Shown here in pieces: positions 14,947 to 25,882 of a stretch of DNA of 43,557 nucleotides (positions within the stretch are counted from its first letter, which is position 1; every line of letters begins with the position of its first letter). Origin of the DNA: Methanobrevibacter sp. (lineage in GTDB: Archaea > Methanobacteriota > Methanobacteria > Methanobacteriales > Methanobacteriaceae); the NCBI RefSeq assembly GCF_017468685.1, contig NZ_JAFUHT010000004.1, positions 1 to 43,557 of the forward strand, read 5' to 3'. Both the position numbers and the translations under genes were made by a program. The notes beneath the pieces were generated by a model. That model saw only the letters and a list, made by a program, of their open reading frames with translations, did not search any database and was not told the DNA's origin.

Positions 14947-16137
14947 CTATAATAATTTTTTCATAGACTCTTCGAATTTATCTGTTATGGCTTCCCAGTC
15001 ATTGGATTTGACATATTCACGTGCATTACCTGTAATTTCATCATACTTCTTATTATCAATGATATTTTTAGCTGTTTCAAGAACTTCCGTTGCATCCTGA
15101 ATGTATTCAATACCATTGCCGTATCCGAATTCCTTTGACAATCCCGGCAGTTCAGATGCAATAACCACTTTTTTCATTGCCAAATATTCATAAATTTTGA
15201 TTGGGACAATATCCTGCATTATCGGCTCATCGATATGTGCCGGCAGGAGACAAAAGTCAGCAGATGCCAAAAATTCAGGTATTTTTTCAAAGGGTTGTTT
15301 TCCGGTCATTATCAGTTGATCTGCCATATCATACTCATCACGGATTTCACACATTTCCTCATATGCATCGCCATCACCCACAACAAGTATCTTGTAGTTG
15401 GGATATTTTTCCTTGTTCTCACCCAAATGCCTTGCAAGTTCCTTCATTCCTGCAAACTCATAAATCCAACCCATAAAAAAGAGCACTATATCATCATGAG
15501 CAATACCATATTCTTCACGTATTCTAGAATCATCCAAATCAGGATTATAGCTTGCAAGATCAATTCCTGCATCAATCAGTATTGTCGAATCCGGTTTTGC
15601 ACCTACACTGTATGCAAATTCTGATAACTTCTTATTGATTGTTATTACCAAATCGGCATTTCGGATGGTTTTTTCAGTGAACTGCTGTCCAAGTTTCTGA
15701 AATGCCTTTTCAGGAATCAATGCATAAATAACATCAATGAAATAGTAAACAAATGGAATATTATGTTTTTTGGCCAGTCTTGATGCATTGTAAGAGTTCA
15801 ATATTCCCAATGCAAGAATGATGTCCGGTTTGAATTCTTCAATCTGATGTTCGATTTCTTTTTTATGAGTAAAGAATAATGTTGCATAGTTCAAGCCCTT
15901 GATTTTAATAAATCCTGGCCTTATCACTTCAATATGAGTGTTTTCTTTGATTTTTGAAACATTTTCATAAACTTCCTTGTGATAAATCAAACCTGTGTCA
16001 TCATCATTTGGCCAATCGATTGGATAGTCAATGACCTTGATTTGATGGCCTCTTTCAGCCATTCTTTCCATTAAGTGGTGCTGCTGGTGAGGGTTTCTCT
16101 CTAGCCAATCTGATTCCTGAACAACTAATATTTTCAT
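14947..16137 (-). CDS. Glycosyltransferase, GT4/group 1 family (GT-B fold)
   Basis: The 396-residue protein is of usual length. The N-terminal half begins MKILVVQESDWLERNPHQQH and contains HNIPFVYYFIDVIYALIP. The C-terminal nucleotide-sugar-binding half has ILFFMGWIYEFAGMKE-like IVLFFMGWIYEFAGMK, YKILVVGDGDAYEEM and PIKIYEYLAMKKVVIASELPG, where the Glu of the EX7E-type motif lies. Such enzymes move activated sugars onto lipids, polysaccharide or protein, cytosolic face. It heads a three-gene operon with the J-domain and HIRAN genes. The acceptor is unknown, though the many surface proteins nearby may be glycosylated. Confidence 0.88.
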   Translation of the reverse strand: MKILVVQESDWLERNPHQQHHLMERMAERGHQIKVIDYPIDWPNDDDTGLIYHKEVYENVSKIKENTHIEVIRPGFIKIKGLNYATLFFTHKKEIEHQIEEFKPDIILALGILNSYNASRLAKKHNIPFVYYFIDVIYALIPEKAFQKLGQQFTEKTIRNADLVITINKKLSEFAYSVGAKPDSTILIDAGIDLASYNPDLDDSRIREEYGIAHDDIVLFFMGWIYEFAGMKELARHLGENKEKYPNYKILVVGDGDAYEEMCEIRDEYDMADQLIMTGKQPFEKIPEFLASADFCLLPAHIDEPIMQDIVPIKIYEYLAMKKVVIASELPGLSKEFGYGNGIEYIQDATEVLETAKNIIDNKKYDEITGNAREYVKSNDWEAITDKFEESMKKLL

Positions 16138-16194
16138 AAGACGTTATTTGTCGTTGAATAAATATATAAGTTTCTTCAACTAAAATTAATTATC

Positions 16195-16497
16195 ATGAAA
16201 ATGCCAAATGAACTGGATTCAAAGTTGCTTGCTCCCTGCGGGATAAATTGCATCAGTTGTGAAAAATACCAGAATCCGTGTGCCGGATGTTTAATCAGTG
16301 ATGACGGTAAAAGCAAGGCTAGTTTAAAGTGCAAAATTAAGGCTTGTTTTGACAAGAAGAATTTCAGCTACTGCGGACGCTGCAGTGAGTTTCCATGTCC
16401 CTTGATGAAAAAGCATTCCAAAAAGTATGTTAAAAGGCATGGACTTGACACTTTAGGTTCCGCTAAAAGAATAAAGACTACTGGATTGGAAGGATGA
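16195..16497 (+). CDS. DUF3795-family cysteine-rich protein
   Basis: The 100-residue protein has the pattern LLAPCGINCISCEKYQNPCA followed by GCLIS, CKIKACFDKKNFSYCGRC and EFPCPLMKK, ten Cys in all. This is the DUF3795 family, widespread in anaerobes and presumably binding zinc or an Fe-S cluster; no enzymatic role is established. It reads divergently from the glycosyltransferase, with a 57-base shared promoter region. Its stop codon overlaps the start of a 33-residue zinc-ribbon protein (ATGA). Confidence 0.85.
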   Translation: MKMPNELDSKLLAPCGINCISCEKYQNPCAGCLISDDGKSKASLKCKIKACFDKKNFSYCGRCSEFPCPLMKKHSKKYVKRHGLDTLGSAKRIKTTGLEG

Positions 16498-16595
16498 TGA
16501 ACGAAGACCGTGAGAATTGGTTGTGTCCCGAATGTGGTGGCGTTGTTAAATTCCAAACTCATGAGTGTTCGGAGTGCGGTTTTCAAATCGATTAA
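16494..16595 (+). CDS. 33-residue zinc-ribbon microprotein coupled to the DUF3795 gene
   Basis: The ATG overlaps the stop of the preceding gene as ATGA, so translation is probably coupled. The protein MMNEDRENWLCPECGG... continues to HECSECGFQID and consists of two CxxC knuckles (CPEC and CSEC) with 11 residues between them, enough for one rubredoxin-like or zinc-ribbon fold. GGAAGG precedes the start very closely. No family is recognised. It may share its metal or a partner with the DUF3795 protein. Confidence 0.7.
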   Translation: MMNEDRENWLCPECGGVVKFQTHECSECGFQID

Positions 16596-16690
16596 ATGAA
16601 ATTTATGACAAATTAAATGATACGATTCGATGTAAAACTAGATTATTATCAAATGAATATATTATTAAATTGATTTTAATTGAAAAATAT

Positions 16691-16718
16691 AAAAAAATGA
16701 TGTAGGAAATCTACATCA
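16691..16718 (-). terminator. Stem-loop plus seven Ts after the 444-residue adhesin gene
   Basis: An 8-bp perfect stem (16698-16705 with 16711-16718, TGATGTAG/CTACATCA) with a 5-base loop is followed directly by seven Ts on the minus strand (16697-16691). Confidence 0.8.
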
Positions 16719-16720
16719 AC

Positions 16721-18055
16721 TTATTTTTTAACAATAATTTTGCCAGTTTTGCTTGCACTATTATATACATTATCACCAGCAAATTTAACAGTGTATTTGA
16801 AGGTTCCTTTTTTAGTGACTTTAACTTTTATGGAAGCTACACCTTTTGAATTTGTTTTAGCAGAAAATGTTTTACCATTAACTTTAAGAGAAACTTTTTT
16901 ACCTGAAATAACCTTATTTCCAGATTTTAATGTGATTTTAACAGTTTTTGCTTTTTTCACTTTTAAAGTGGCTTTTGGAGCTTTTAGAGAAGATGATTTC
17001 TTACTGACAGCGATTTGAACACTGCTGAAAGTGGATTTATAATCATCATCACCTGCAAATACCAGTGTAGCATAATGAGTTCCTGAAGTTGAATATTTTA
17101 CCGGCAAATTTATAATTCCCACATTATCAGTTGTTAGGCTTCTGGATTGTCCATCAAGAATGATAACAACATTTTTATTTGGAATAGGTTTATTATTAGT
17201 ATCTTTTAGTGTGAACTGCAGATTTCCATTGTCTGAAGCTTTAATATTCAGACTGGAAGAGACTATAGTTGTGGAAACTAATTCTTTCACTTTATTTTCA
17301 ACCATTTCAACACTATTAGCGTTTATGTTTGTTGCATTGATTGACTTTATGAAACTATTAACGTTTCCAATGACGATATTTTTTATTGTAGTATTTTGAG
17401 TATTGTTTAGAACTATTGCATTGAACAGGAAATCATTCGGGTCATATTTGGAGGTTTCTTGGTTAACTCCAACCCAGTTGAATGTCAGGTTTTCAAGCAA
17501 TACGTCATCGGCATCTACATAGACTCCGAATGGATTGTAGACATTATTTGCAATATAGTAATAGTCATTTGTAAATGAAAAACCGCTTAGGACAGTTCCA
17601 TTGGCTTTTGGGGAAATATAGAATATTCCATTATCGGCAGGACCTTCACCATACTTCATCATATGAGTGTGGTGAGGACATACTCCAACACTGGTGCCGG
17701 GAGTTGCAATTATTGTTAAAGTCTTATTGATCATAAAATGACAGTGAACAAATGTTCCATTTAATACTATGGTATCTCCAGGGTTTGCTTTATCAATAAT
17801 CGGTTGCACTGTAGGTTTTTGGACCTGATTCGGATTATCAGGATCAGGAGCAACATAATATGTTTGAGGTCCGGTTTCTTCATCACAGCAATCTGATTCG
17901 TCAGTAGTTAATTTACTATCATCATTAATTTCAATAATATCCTCATTTTCATCAGTCAAATTTAAATCATTACTGTCCTGAGCAGAAATGGATGAAATAA
18001 ATGTTAAACCAATGATTAAAATTAAGGATATGATTATTATTTTATTTATTTTCAT
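16721..18055 (-). CDS. Adhesin-like protein: short beta-helix plus two Ig-like domains, HCHF/CPHHTH motif
   Basis: The 444-residue protein has a signal peptide (IIIISLILIIGLTFISSISA) and an acidic spacer with a Cys-Cys pair (56-57). A NosD-like right-handed beta-helix spans about 75-255. Two Ig-like domains follow, ending in the Lys-rich TKKGTFKYTVKFAGDNVYN...KIIVKK. The beta-helix contains HCHF (104-107) and CPHHTH (126-131), shared with the adhesin starting at 28054. No membrane helix is found at the end, so attachment is probably by the basic Ig-like domain to the wall. AGGTGA lies before the ATG. A ligand cannot be predicted. Confidence 0.85.
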   Translation of the reverse strand: MKINKIIIISLILIIGLTFISSISAQDSNDLNLTDENEDIIEINDDSKLTTDESDCCDEETGPQTYYVAPDPDNPNQVQKPTVQPIIDKANPGDTIVLNGTFVHCHFMINKTLTIIATPGTSVGVCPHHTHMMKYGEGPADNGIFYISPKANGTVLSGFSFTNDYYYIANNVYNPFGVYVDADDVLLENLTFNWVGVNQETSKYDPNDFLFNAIVLNNTQNTTIKNIVIGNVNSFIKSINATNINANSVEMVENKVKELVSTTIVSSSLNIKASDNGNLQFTLKDTNNKPIPNKNVVIILDGQSRSLTTDNVGIINLPVKYSTSGTHYATLVFAGDDDYKSTFSSVQIAVSKKSSSLKAPKATLKVKKAKTVKITLKSGNKVISGKKVSLKVNGKTFSAKTNSKGVASIKVKVTKKGTFKYTVKFAGDNVYNSASKTGKIIVKK

Positions 18056-18132
18056 ATAATTTCACCTAATAATTTTATCAATATGTATAGTTTTTACTAT
18101 CATAATATATAACTATTGTTATAAATTGAAGT

Positions 18133-18153
18133 AAAAAAAATATAATAAAAAAA
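18133..18153 (-). terminator. T-tracts after the frameshifted adhesin gene
   Basis: Runs of seven (18153-18147) and eight Ts (18140-18133) on the minus strand lie just after the stop codon at 18158. A weak 4-bp GGAA/TTCC stem precedes them. Confidence 0.5.
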
Positions 18154-18157
18154 TTAA

Positions 18158-21100
18158 TTATATTGGAATTTCACTTTCCGGAACTTCATACAAGTAAGTA
18201 ACTTTAAATACCCTTGATGTGGAATTGATTAAAGACCCAATGGAAATTTCAATTTTATTGTTTGAAGCATTGAAGTTATTAGAATCGAAATTAAATGTTC
18301 CAATACCGTCCACTACATCAAAAACAACTTCTACTTGTTTATCAGTTCCACGATTTAATGTTGCATACATGTCAAACACTGGAAGATTTGAAGCCAACAA
18401 TCCATTTTTATAGAATTTAATGCTATAATTTCCAAAGGAATTATAAGTCATATTAAATTCGATGTTTGTAGTATTTATTCTTGGACACATTGTTCCATAA
18501 CCTACAACACCTGTGTCATTATCCCAAGTAACAAGATTGTTAGTACCATACCAATTTGGTTCCAATTGTAATTTTTCATTTGGATTTAAAAGTCCACCAC
18601 CATATATTCCCTCAGGATTTGCACTTAACTCACCAAGAATCATCATACTTGGACCTCTGGCATTTCTATAAATTGCATTATCAGTCACATGAGGTTCAAC
18701 AGCATTTTCGCAAAGATCATAACCTGCATTGAATCTCATTCCTTCAAGAACATTATCTGTAATAGTGTTTTGAGTAATTACAATTCCAGTGGAATAATTT
18801 GCATCAAGAGAAATACCCAAATGGTTTGAAAATATATGGTTTTATTGATTGTAACATTTACAGCAGAGTTATTCAGGAATATTCCATAACCAGATGGTCC
18901 TTCAGGAACAGTCATAATATACAATCCGATGTTTTCTGTTATTTCATTATTTAAAATTTGAGTGTTTGAAACGCCAAATCCATATTTTATACCATAATTG
19001 TTTTCTCTTAAAGTATTATCATCTATTAATAACTTTGAGGAATCCTGGGCAAATACTCCACTTTCAAATAATTTAATCATGTTTTTATTTAATTTTACAT
19101 TTGATGAATTAATAATGCTTACACCATAACCTGGCAAATTAATGATTCCTTCATTATAGCTACTTAATATTGATTCATCCAAATTATTAGAAATTATATT
19201 ATCACTTATATTCACCCCATCAGCATTTTCCACAACAACTGCATTTCCGGAATTTCCGTTGATTGAAAATCCGTCAATAGCAACATTTTCAGCTGATATT
19301 GTAAAGACAGGATTATTAATTTTAGCGTTTAATGCTGTTTGACATTGAGATTGAATATTTAAGGATTTTTTAATTATTAAAGAAATATCAAAATATTGAT
19401 TGCCTAAAAACTCAACATTAACATTTTCACCAGCTTTATCCAAAATGCCTTGAATTTCACTATTTGACAAACCATTGTCAACAAATACCGTGTTAGTAAC
19501 ATCTTTAACAGTGATTTTATTTATTTTGGAAACTTCTTTGTACTTATCACTACCCACGTACTTAGTTTCAACATCATACACTCCAGGAGTGGTGAAATTT
19601 AAGTTTATGCTAGCAATACCATTGCTGTCAGTTGTTTTAGTTACACTGTGACCATTATAATTAAATATAATGTTGTGATTAGATAGTGCATTGCCTGATG
19701 CATCCTTGAGTGAAACTGAATAATCTTTAAGCAAATCTTTTGAATAAGTCTTATCAGTGCTAATTATGTCTGTTGCAATCTTATTAACATTTATTTTACC
19801 GGTTGCAGCAGAAGACTTATAAATTCCATTTCCATCATAGTTAACTTTAACAGAATAGGAGTTTTCATCGGCAAAATTAAGGTTGAGGCTGACCTGACCT
19901 TTAGAATTGGTTGTTTTAGCATATGTTTTACCGTTGACTTTAAGTGTTAATTTTTGTTTGGATAATGCATTATTGCCAGATTTTAAAGTTACTGTATAAG
20001 TGGTTGATTGTTTAGGAAGTGTTGAAACAGTGGGTGCTGTTATTTTTGTTGCTGCTTTAGCAACTTTAATTGATCCTTTTGAAGATGCTTTCTTATAGAT
20101 TTTACTTCCTTTATAGCTTGCACTTACTTTATATGTTTTGAATTTAGAAAATTTCACTTTAATTGTAATTAAACCCTTCTTGTTGGTTTTTTTCACATAT
20201 TTTTTATTAGCAATTTTTATTGTAACTTTTTGTTTGGCTATTCCTTTACCATTGCGATCCTTTAAACTGATAACATATTTTGTAGAGGTTTTAGGCTTAA
20301 TTGTTAGTTTTGGAGTTGTTAATTTAGCCTTTTTAGAGGAATATTTAACAACGATTTTATTAGTTTTTGAAACTGCTTTATATTGATTAACCCCGTTGTA
20401 AGTTATTTTAATTTTATAAGTTTTCTTATTTTTATTAAATTTAAGTTTTACTTTTGCAACACCATTACTATTGGTGGTTTTAGTGTAGGTTTTACCATTA
20501 ACTTTAAATGTTACTTTTTGATTAGCTAAGGCATTACCTGATTCATCTTTTAATGTTATTGAATAATATTCCGCCATTTTAGGAATCATATTAATATTTG
20601 AAGAGGTTATCTTAGTTAAGGATTTTTTAACAGTGACAGTTGATTGTGCTGAAGATCCGTAATAGTCAACATCTCCATCCCCAGCATATCTTACAGTTAG
20701 TGTATAGGTTCCTTCATTCGCTTCATTAATATTTAATTTAGCCTGACCTCCATTGGAAGTTATGACATTATAATTTTTTGAGTTGATTGTGAATGTCAAT
20801 GTTTCACCGACAATAGCTTTTCCATTCATATCAGTTAATGTGGCAACAATTTCCTGATTGGAATTAGGATAAGTATTTATGGAATTTACAGACACTTTTG
20901 TTTCAATAGGAATGCCTGGAATATATGCATCATCTACAGCAAATGTTTTGGATACTTTATTATCAAAATTTGTTCCAGGTGTTGGCAGAACTGCAGTTAT
21001 GACATTTCCGGTTTCATTAAACTCCTCCATATAAAATCTAACTGTAGCAGTTCCATCTTTCATCATTACAGTTTTATAGACATCCCCTTCTTGAGGAGCA

Positions 21101-22575
21101 GCTGTTTTTCCAATTTTATTAAGATAGAATGTTACAGGAACTGAACTTATGTCTGTTGCAATATTTCCATTTGCATCAACAATTGAAATAGAATAAATTC
21201 CTTTTTTTACTTGTGTAATCTCACTTAACTGAAGTTCATAGTTACCTGTTTTCGCCCAAACCATTCTAGGTGCATAATAAGTATTCGGACAACTTACAAA
21301 TTCATTAATTTCAAAAACATAACCTAAAAACATTATTCCCTGATGACCATAATAATCTCCATTTCCCTGTCCCACATAAGTATAGATATCTTTTGAGGAA
21401 TCATAAACATAATCCCCAACTACTGTATTATATTCATATACCTGTGTCCAAACAGGTCTGTCGATGTCTGCGCTTCCAAAACCTCCATAATTAATCATAT
21501 AGTTATTGTTAATTACTTCTAAGCTATTTCCTTTTTGAGCTAAATTTGTGACATGAAAATCATTGAAAACTTCCCATTTATAATTTTGATTAAAGAAATT
21601 TCCTTTGATTTCGATTTTAACTATATCATTATCGACATACACTCCATTATTCTTATTGAAAGCAATGTAATTACTTAATATATAAATATTATCTGAGGAA
21701 GTTAAGCTAATACCATTTCCATTATCTGAAATGTTATTGCTGTTAACAGTCAAATAACTTCCTTTTCCGGAAAATGAGACTCCTGCGTTATTATTATTAA
21801 TTATAATATTAGATGAAATAACTGTTCTTGTTGAATCAATGATATTTATCCCATTTTTTGAATTTTCTATGATTGAATTTTTAACGGAGACATCCTGTGA
21901 GTTCTTAATGTTTAATGCATTTGCACAATTAGATAATTCAACATTTTCAACAATTGTGTTTTTTGAATTTTCAACTCGTATTGCATCCGAATAGCCATTA
22001 TTTGTAATTTTACAGTTATTAATAGTAACGTCAGAAGCCCCACTAACCAATATTCCATAATCCTCATCATTATAAACATTGTTTTTTATGGTAAATCCTT
22101 GAATGACTGTTCCACTGGCACTTGGAGAAATGTAAAAAATTCCTTTATAACCAGAACCTAAAGTACTGCTTGGACATACCTCCATTGTAGTTCCAACATT
22201 ACTTATAATGGTTAATTTTTTATTTACAACAAAATGACAATGAACATAACTTTTTCCATTGATGATAATTGTATCTCCAGCTTTTGCATCATTTATTGCT
22301 TTTTGAATTGTTGATTGAGTCATTTCATTGTGATCCTCTTCAACTTCATCAACAATTATCGTATTAGCAGACAGCACATCATTATTGGTATTTTTAAGTG
22401 CATCTTCATCAATTGACTGCAATTTTGCATCATTTGATATTTCTAGATTATCCTCAAAAGAAGAATCTGTCAAGTTATTATCCTCATTATTTGCTGCGGC
22501 TAGTGAACCTAAACAAATGAATAATAGCAGCAATAAGGAAAAAATAATTACAAATTTATTATTAAATATTCTCAT
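18158..22575 (-). pseudogene. Large adhesin-like protein, two beta-helix regions and five Ig-like repeats, frameshifted near its 3' end
   Basis: The restored gene would encode about 1471 residues. It has a signal peptide (FSLLLLLFICLGSLAA), a first NosD-like beta-helix with VHCHF (111-115) and Cys134, and a middle domain shared with the adhesin starting at 28054. Five Ig-like repeats cover about 19500-20905 (each with a TYTKTTNSNGVAKVKL-like core). A second beta-helix (GLSNSEIQGILD onward) is followed by a beta-rich end. At 18832-18837 (ATATAT) an extra TA pair, relative to the expected frame, shifts translation out of NVTINKTI. The following frame resumes with HLGISLDANYSTG. The main frame 18778-22575 would thus give a truncated 1265-residue protein. 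A two-base indel in a short TA run may be phase variation, decay or sequence error. Confidence 0.8.
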
Positions 22576-22725
22576 AAAAATTTACTCCCCAAAATATTAT
22601 AAAAATATATCAATATATAATTATATGATAATCGATGTATATAATATATTTTCGTTTAATTTGATTTAAAAGAAAAAATATGAAAAATAATAAAAATGAT
22701 TTGAATTAAAATTCACAAAGCAATT

Positions 22726-22755
22726 AAAAAAAAAGAATGTGAAAGTATTTTCACA
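22726..22755 (-). terminator. Stem-loop plus nine Ts after the 979-residue adhesin gene
   Basis: TGTGAAA (22738-22744) pairs with TTTCACA (22749-22755) around GTAT. Nine Ts follow on the minus strand (22734-22726). It closely resembles a bacterial intrinsic terminator. Confidence 0.8.
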
Positions 22756-22757
22756 GA

Positions 22758-25697
22758 TTATTTTACTTTTAAAGTTATTTTAGCTTTAAAATTTAGATAT
22801 TTAACAGTGATTTTATACTTTCCCACTTTTAAATTCTTAAAGTAAACGGTTGCAATTCCTTTTTTATTAGTCTTTGCACTATAAGTTTTTCCTTTGATTT
22901 TAAAAGTAAGTTTTTTACCAGATATAGCTTTACCAGCACTAGTTTTTAGTTTTGCAGTGTATTTAATTTTTTTAGCTTTTTTCTTAGTGATGCTTTTTAC
23001 TTTTAAAACATTTTTAACTTTAATAGTATTTTTAACAGTTGATGCCTTGTATGATGTTGTTACAGTGTATTTGCCTGGAAGCAAACTTAATTTCTTAGAT
23101 GCATAACCTTTTTTATCAGTCTTTACTTTATAAGTCTTTCCAGCTATTTTCATTATCACAACCTCATTTTGGCCAACAATCTTGCCGTTAGGTCCTACAA
23201 CTCGAACTTTAAATGTTACTTTTCCACTATAATCGACAACAATATTTTTATTGTTTATAATCTTGGAAGGGTTTGAGCTAACACTTAAAGTTATTGATTG
23301 GTCATGGATTTTAGATGTAACAGAAGATATTGCTGAAACATATAATGATTTTGATAAGTATCCATCTTCAACAGTCAATGAATCCCCAGTAGACAAGTCA
23401 ACTTTAAATGATGGCAATTCATTCGGATTATTCAACTGGGAAATTGAATTGTATTTATTTTTAACCTCATTGAATGTAATTACAATATTCGAATTTTCGT
23501 ATTGCATCAATGGAATGGTATTTTTAAAACCCATTACAATCCATGTAAATTCATCAGACAGGTTGGTTTTGATTAATTTTTCAAAATCAGGATTATTTGA
23601 TCCCCACCAATTATCAGACAATCCACTATTATTGTTATTTACATATATTGCATCACCTGATGTTGCATGATTGTTGAATAATATGCTGTGAGAGATATCA
23701 ATATCTTTTCTGGCGATTATAGCTCCACCTTGTGAGCCTGCAACATTATTTTCGAAAATGGAACCAACAATATTTAAAACTTTATTATTATCAATAGCAC
23801 CACCATTAATTGTTGCTTTATTGTTTATGAAATTTGAATAATAGATAGATAAGTTTCCGGCATTATCAATAGCTCCTGCACTGTAAGCCTGATTATCATC
23901 AAATAAAGAATTTATCAAAGTAATTACACCAGAATTATCAATAGCTCCACCATAACTTTTTGCTTTATTTGAAACAAACTGTGAGTCACTTACATAAACA
24001 TTTGCATCATAATTGAATATAACTCCACCTTCATCAGCACCAGTATTTCCTAAAAAAATTGAATTAAGAATTTTAACATTTCCACCAACAAGCGCTAATA
24101 CACCGCCTTTTCTAGAAATTTGATTATAATTGAATTTTGAATTAGATATATTTAAATCTGTGGAGGAATATATTGACCCTGCTTCAGAAGCTTTATTTTT
24201 TGTGAATCTTGAACCATCGATTTTTGTTGATGCAATATTATAAATCACACCTCCGAAATATGCTTCATTAGCTTCTGCATTTAAAATGTTTACCAGTAAA
24301 TTTGCGGCATTATATATTACTCCTCCGCTCATCGTTGCAATATTTTTATTAGAATTGATATTATCCATTTTCAATTCATTTTTATTATAAGCTCCGGCAC
24401 CATTTGCAGCATAATTTGAATTTAATTGAGAATTATAAAAAGTTAAACTGCCCGTATTGTAAATTGCACCACCATCACTTGCAGAATTTCCATTTAAGTT
24501 GGAGTTTAAGATATTGACAGAAACTGCATCTACATAAATCCCTCCACCATTTTCTGCAGAATTATTCGAAATTATACAATTATTAATAATTGCATCATCA
24601 ATATTTTTTAAAGATAAGCAGCCACATCGAATTCCACCTCCATTAGTATTTGCAGAATTGTTTGATATGATTGAATCACTTAATTTAATTGATCCGTCAT
24701 TAACGTCAATTCCACCGCCACGGTAAGCAGAATTATTTAGAATTTGACTGTTTTGAACAGTCAGTTTAGCTTTCGCCTCAACATATACTCCCCCACCATA
24801 AACAGCATAATTATTTAAAACAATACAATTTTTAAGAAGTAGACTGAATTCTGATACATAAAAACCCCCACCCTGTTTCACATTATTTGTATTGTTCATA
24901 ATGATTGAGTCATAAACTTCACAGATTCCCCAACTTTTAATTCCTGCACCCAAATCAGTGCAGTTATTTGAAATTACATTAGTACTGTAGACTTTTAAAA
25001 TTCCACGATTATTATAGATTGCTCCTCCTCTTTCAGCGACATTATACATGAAATTGGAATTATAAATATTCATTTCACCCCAGATATTATAGATTGCTCC
25101 TCCTTCTTCACAAATATTATGAGTAAATGTTGAATTAAAGATATTTTCAACACCATTTGCATTATCATTTTCAATTGCTGCGCCTGAAACTGCAGTATTA
25201 CCTTCAAATTTTGAGTTATAAACATTTAAAGTGGATTTGTCATAACAATATACTGCTCCACGTTCAGAATTTGTATTGATTATTGTGGAATTTAAAATGA
25301 TCAGTTTTCCATTGTTAATTATTGCTCCACCTTGACTTTCCGAATAGCCGTTTGTTATTGTCAAACCTATTATATTTACGTTTTTATTTCTTGAAATTTC
25401 AAATATTCTGGAAGTGTTATTTGCATCAAGAATTGTTTTTGATTCAAATCCTTGAATAGTAATATCCTTATTAATCTTTATAGATTTTCCAGTACTGACA
25501 TAAGTTTTATTGTCTAAAAAAATAGAATCGCCAGAGTTTGCACTATCAATTAAGTTTTGTATTGATTCAAAATTATCATCGGTTAAATTTTCATCAACAG
25601 TATCCTCTTCAGCATGGACCGAATTAACAATTAATATCGATAAAAATACTATTAATATTAATATAAATTTAGATTTATGTTTTTTAATTTTTATCAC
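22758..25697 (-). CDS. Adhesin-like protein with many GGAIYN (PMP-type) beta-helix repeats and two C-terminal Ig-like domains
   Basis: The 979-residue protein has a signal peptide (FILILIVFLSILIVNSVHA). A very long right-handed beta-helix occupies about residues 45-740. In it GGAIYN/GGGIYV/GGAIDN steps recur roughly every 22-25 residues, as in the chlamydial polymorphic membrane protein repeat. Asn and Ser ladders dominate. Two Ig-like domains close the protein, ending in Lys-rich KKGIATVYFKNLKVGKYKI. It has no C-terminal membrane helix. It lacks the HCHF motif found in three neighbours, so it forms a different subfamily. A long cell-wall-attached stalk or adhesin role is inferred from architecture. 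Confidence 0.87.
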   Translation of the reverse strand: MIKIKKHKSKFILILIVFLSILIVNSVHAEEDTVDENLTDDNFESIQNLIDSANSGDSIFLDNKTYVSTGKSIKINKDITIQGFESKTILDANNTSRIFEISRNKNVNIIGLTITNGYSESQGGAIINNGKLIILNSTIINTNSERGAVYCYDKSTLNVYNSKFEGNTAVSGAAIENDNANGVENIFNSTFTHNICEEGGAIYNIWGEMNIYNSNFMYNVAERGGAIYNNRGILKVYSTNVISNNCTDLGAGIKSWGICEVYDSIIMNNTNNVKQGGGFYVSEFSLLLKNCIVLNNYAVYGGGVYVEAKAKLTVQNSQILNNSAYRGGGIDVNDGSIKLSDSIISNNSANTNGGGIRCGCLSLKNIDDAIINNCIISNNSAENGGGIYVDAVSVNILNSNLNGNSASDGGAIYNTGSLTFYNSQLNSNYAANGAGAYNKNELKMDNINSNKNIATMSGGVIYNAANLLVNILNAEANEAYFGGVIYNIASTKIDGSRFTKNKASEAGSIYSSTDLNISNSKFNYNQISRKGGVLALVGGNVKILNSIFLGNTGADEGGVIFNYDANVYVSDSQFVSNKAKSYGGAIDNSGVITLINSLFDDNQAYSAGAIDNAGNLSIYYSNFINNKATINGGAIDNNKVLNIVGSIFENNVAGSQGGAIIARKDIDISHSILFNNHATSGDAIYVNNNNSGLSDNWWGSNNPDFEKLIKTNLSDEFTWIVMGFKNTIPLMQYENSNIVITFNEVKNKYNSISQLNNPNELPSFKVDLSTGDSLTVEDGYLSKSLYVSAISSVTSKIHDQSITLSVSSNPSKIINNKNIVVDYSGKVTFKVRVVGPNGKIVGQNEVVIMKIAGKTYKVKTDKKGYASKKLSLLPGKYTVTTSYKASTVKNTIKVKNVLKVKSITKKKAKKIKYTAKLKTSAGKAISGKKLTFKIKGKTYSAKTNKKGIATVYFKNLKVGKYKITVKYLNFKAKITLKVK

Positions 25698-25843
25698 CTA
25701 ATTTTAATGTTAAATTTAAATTTTAAATAATCTAGGTTATTTATTAGAAAAATTATTATTTTATAATTAATTTGATAATAACGATTATAAATTATTTACT
25801 TATCATATTATCTATTTAAATTCGTATTTAAAATATAGGTTTA

Positions 25844-25882
25844 TAAAAAAAGAAAAAATAAATATGAAAATATTTATTTTTT
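25844..25882 (-). terminator. Stem-loop plus T-tract after the 726-residue adhesin gene
   Basis: A perfect 13-bp stem (25853-25865 with 25870-25882) with a GAAA loop overlaps the stop codon. Seven Ts follow on the minus strand (25850-25844). Confidence 0.75.

Noticed and set aside
23700-25300. Regularly spaced similar short segments suggesting a CRISPR-like array
   Set aside because: They are the coding repeats (GGAIYN steps) of the beta-helix adhesin; spacing and sequence vary and the frame is open throughout.
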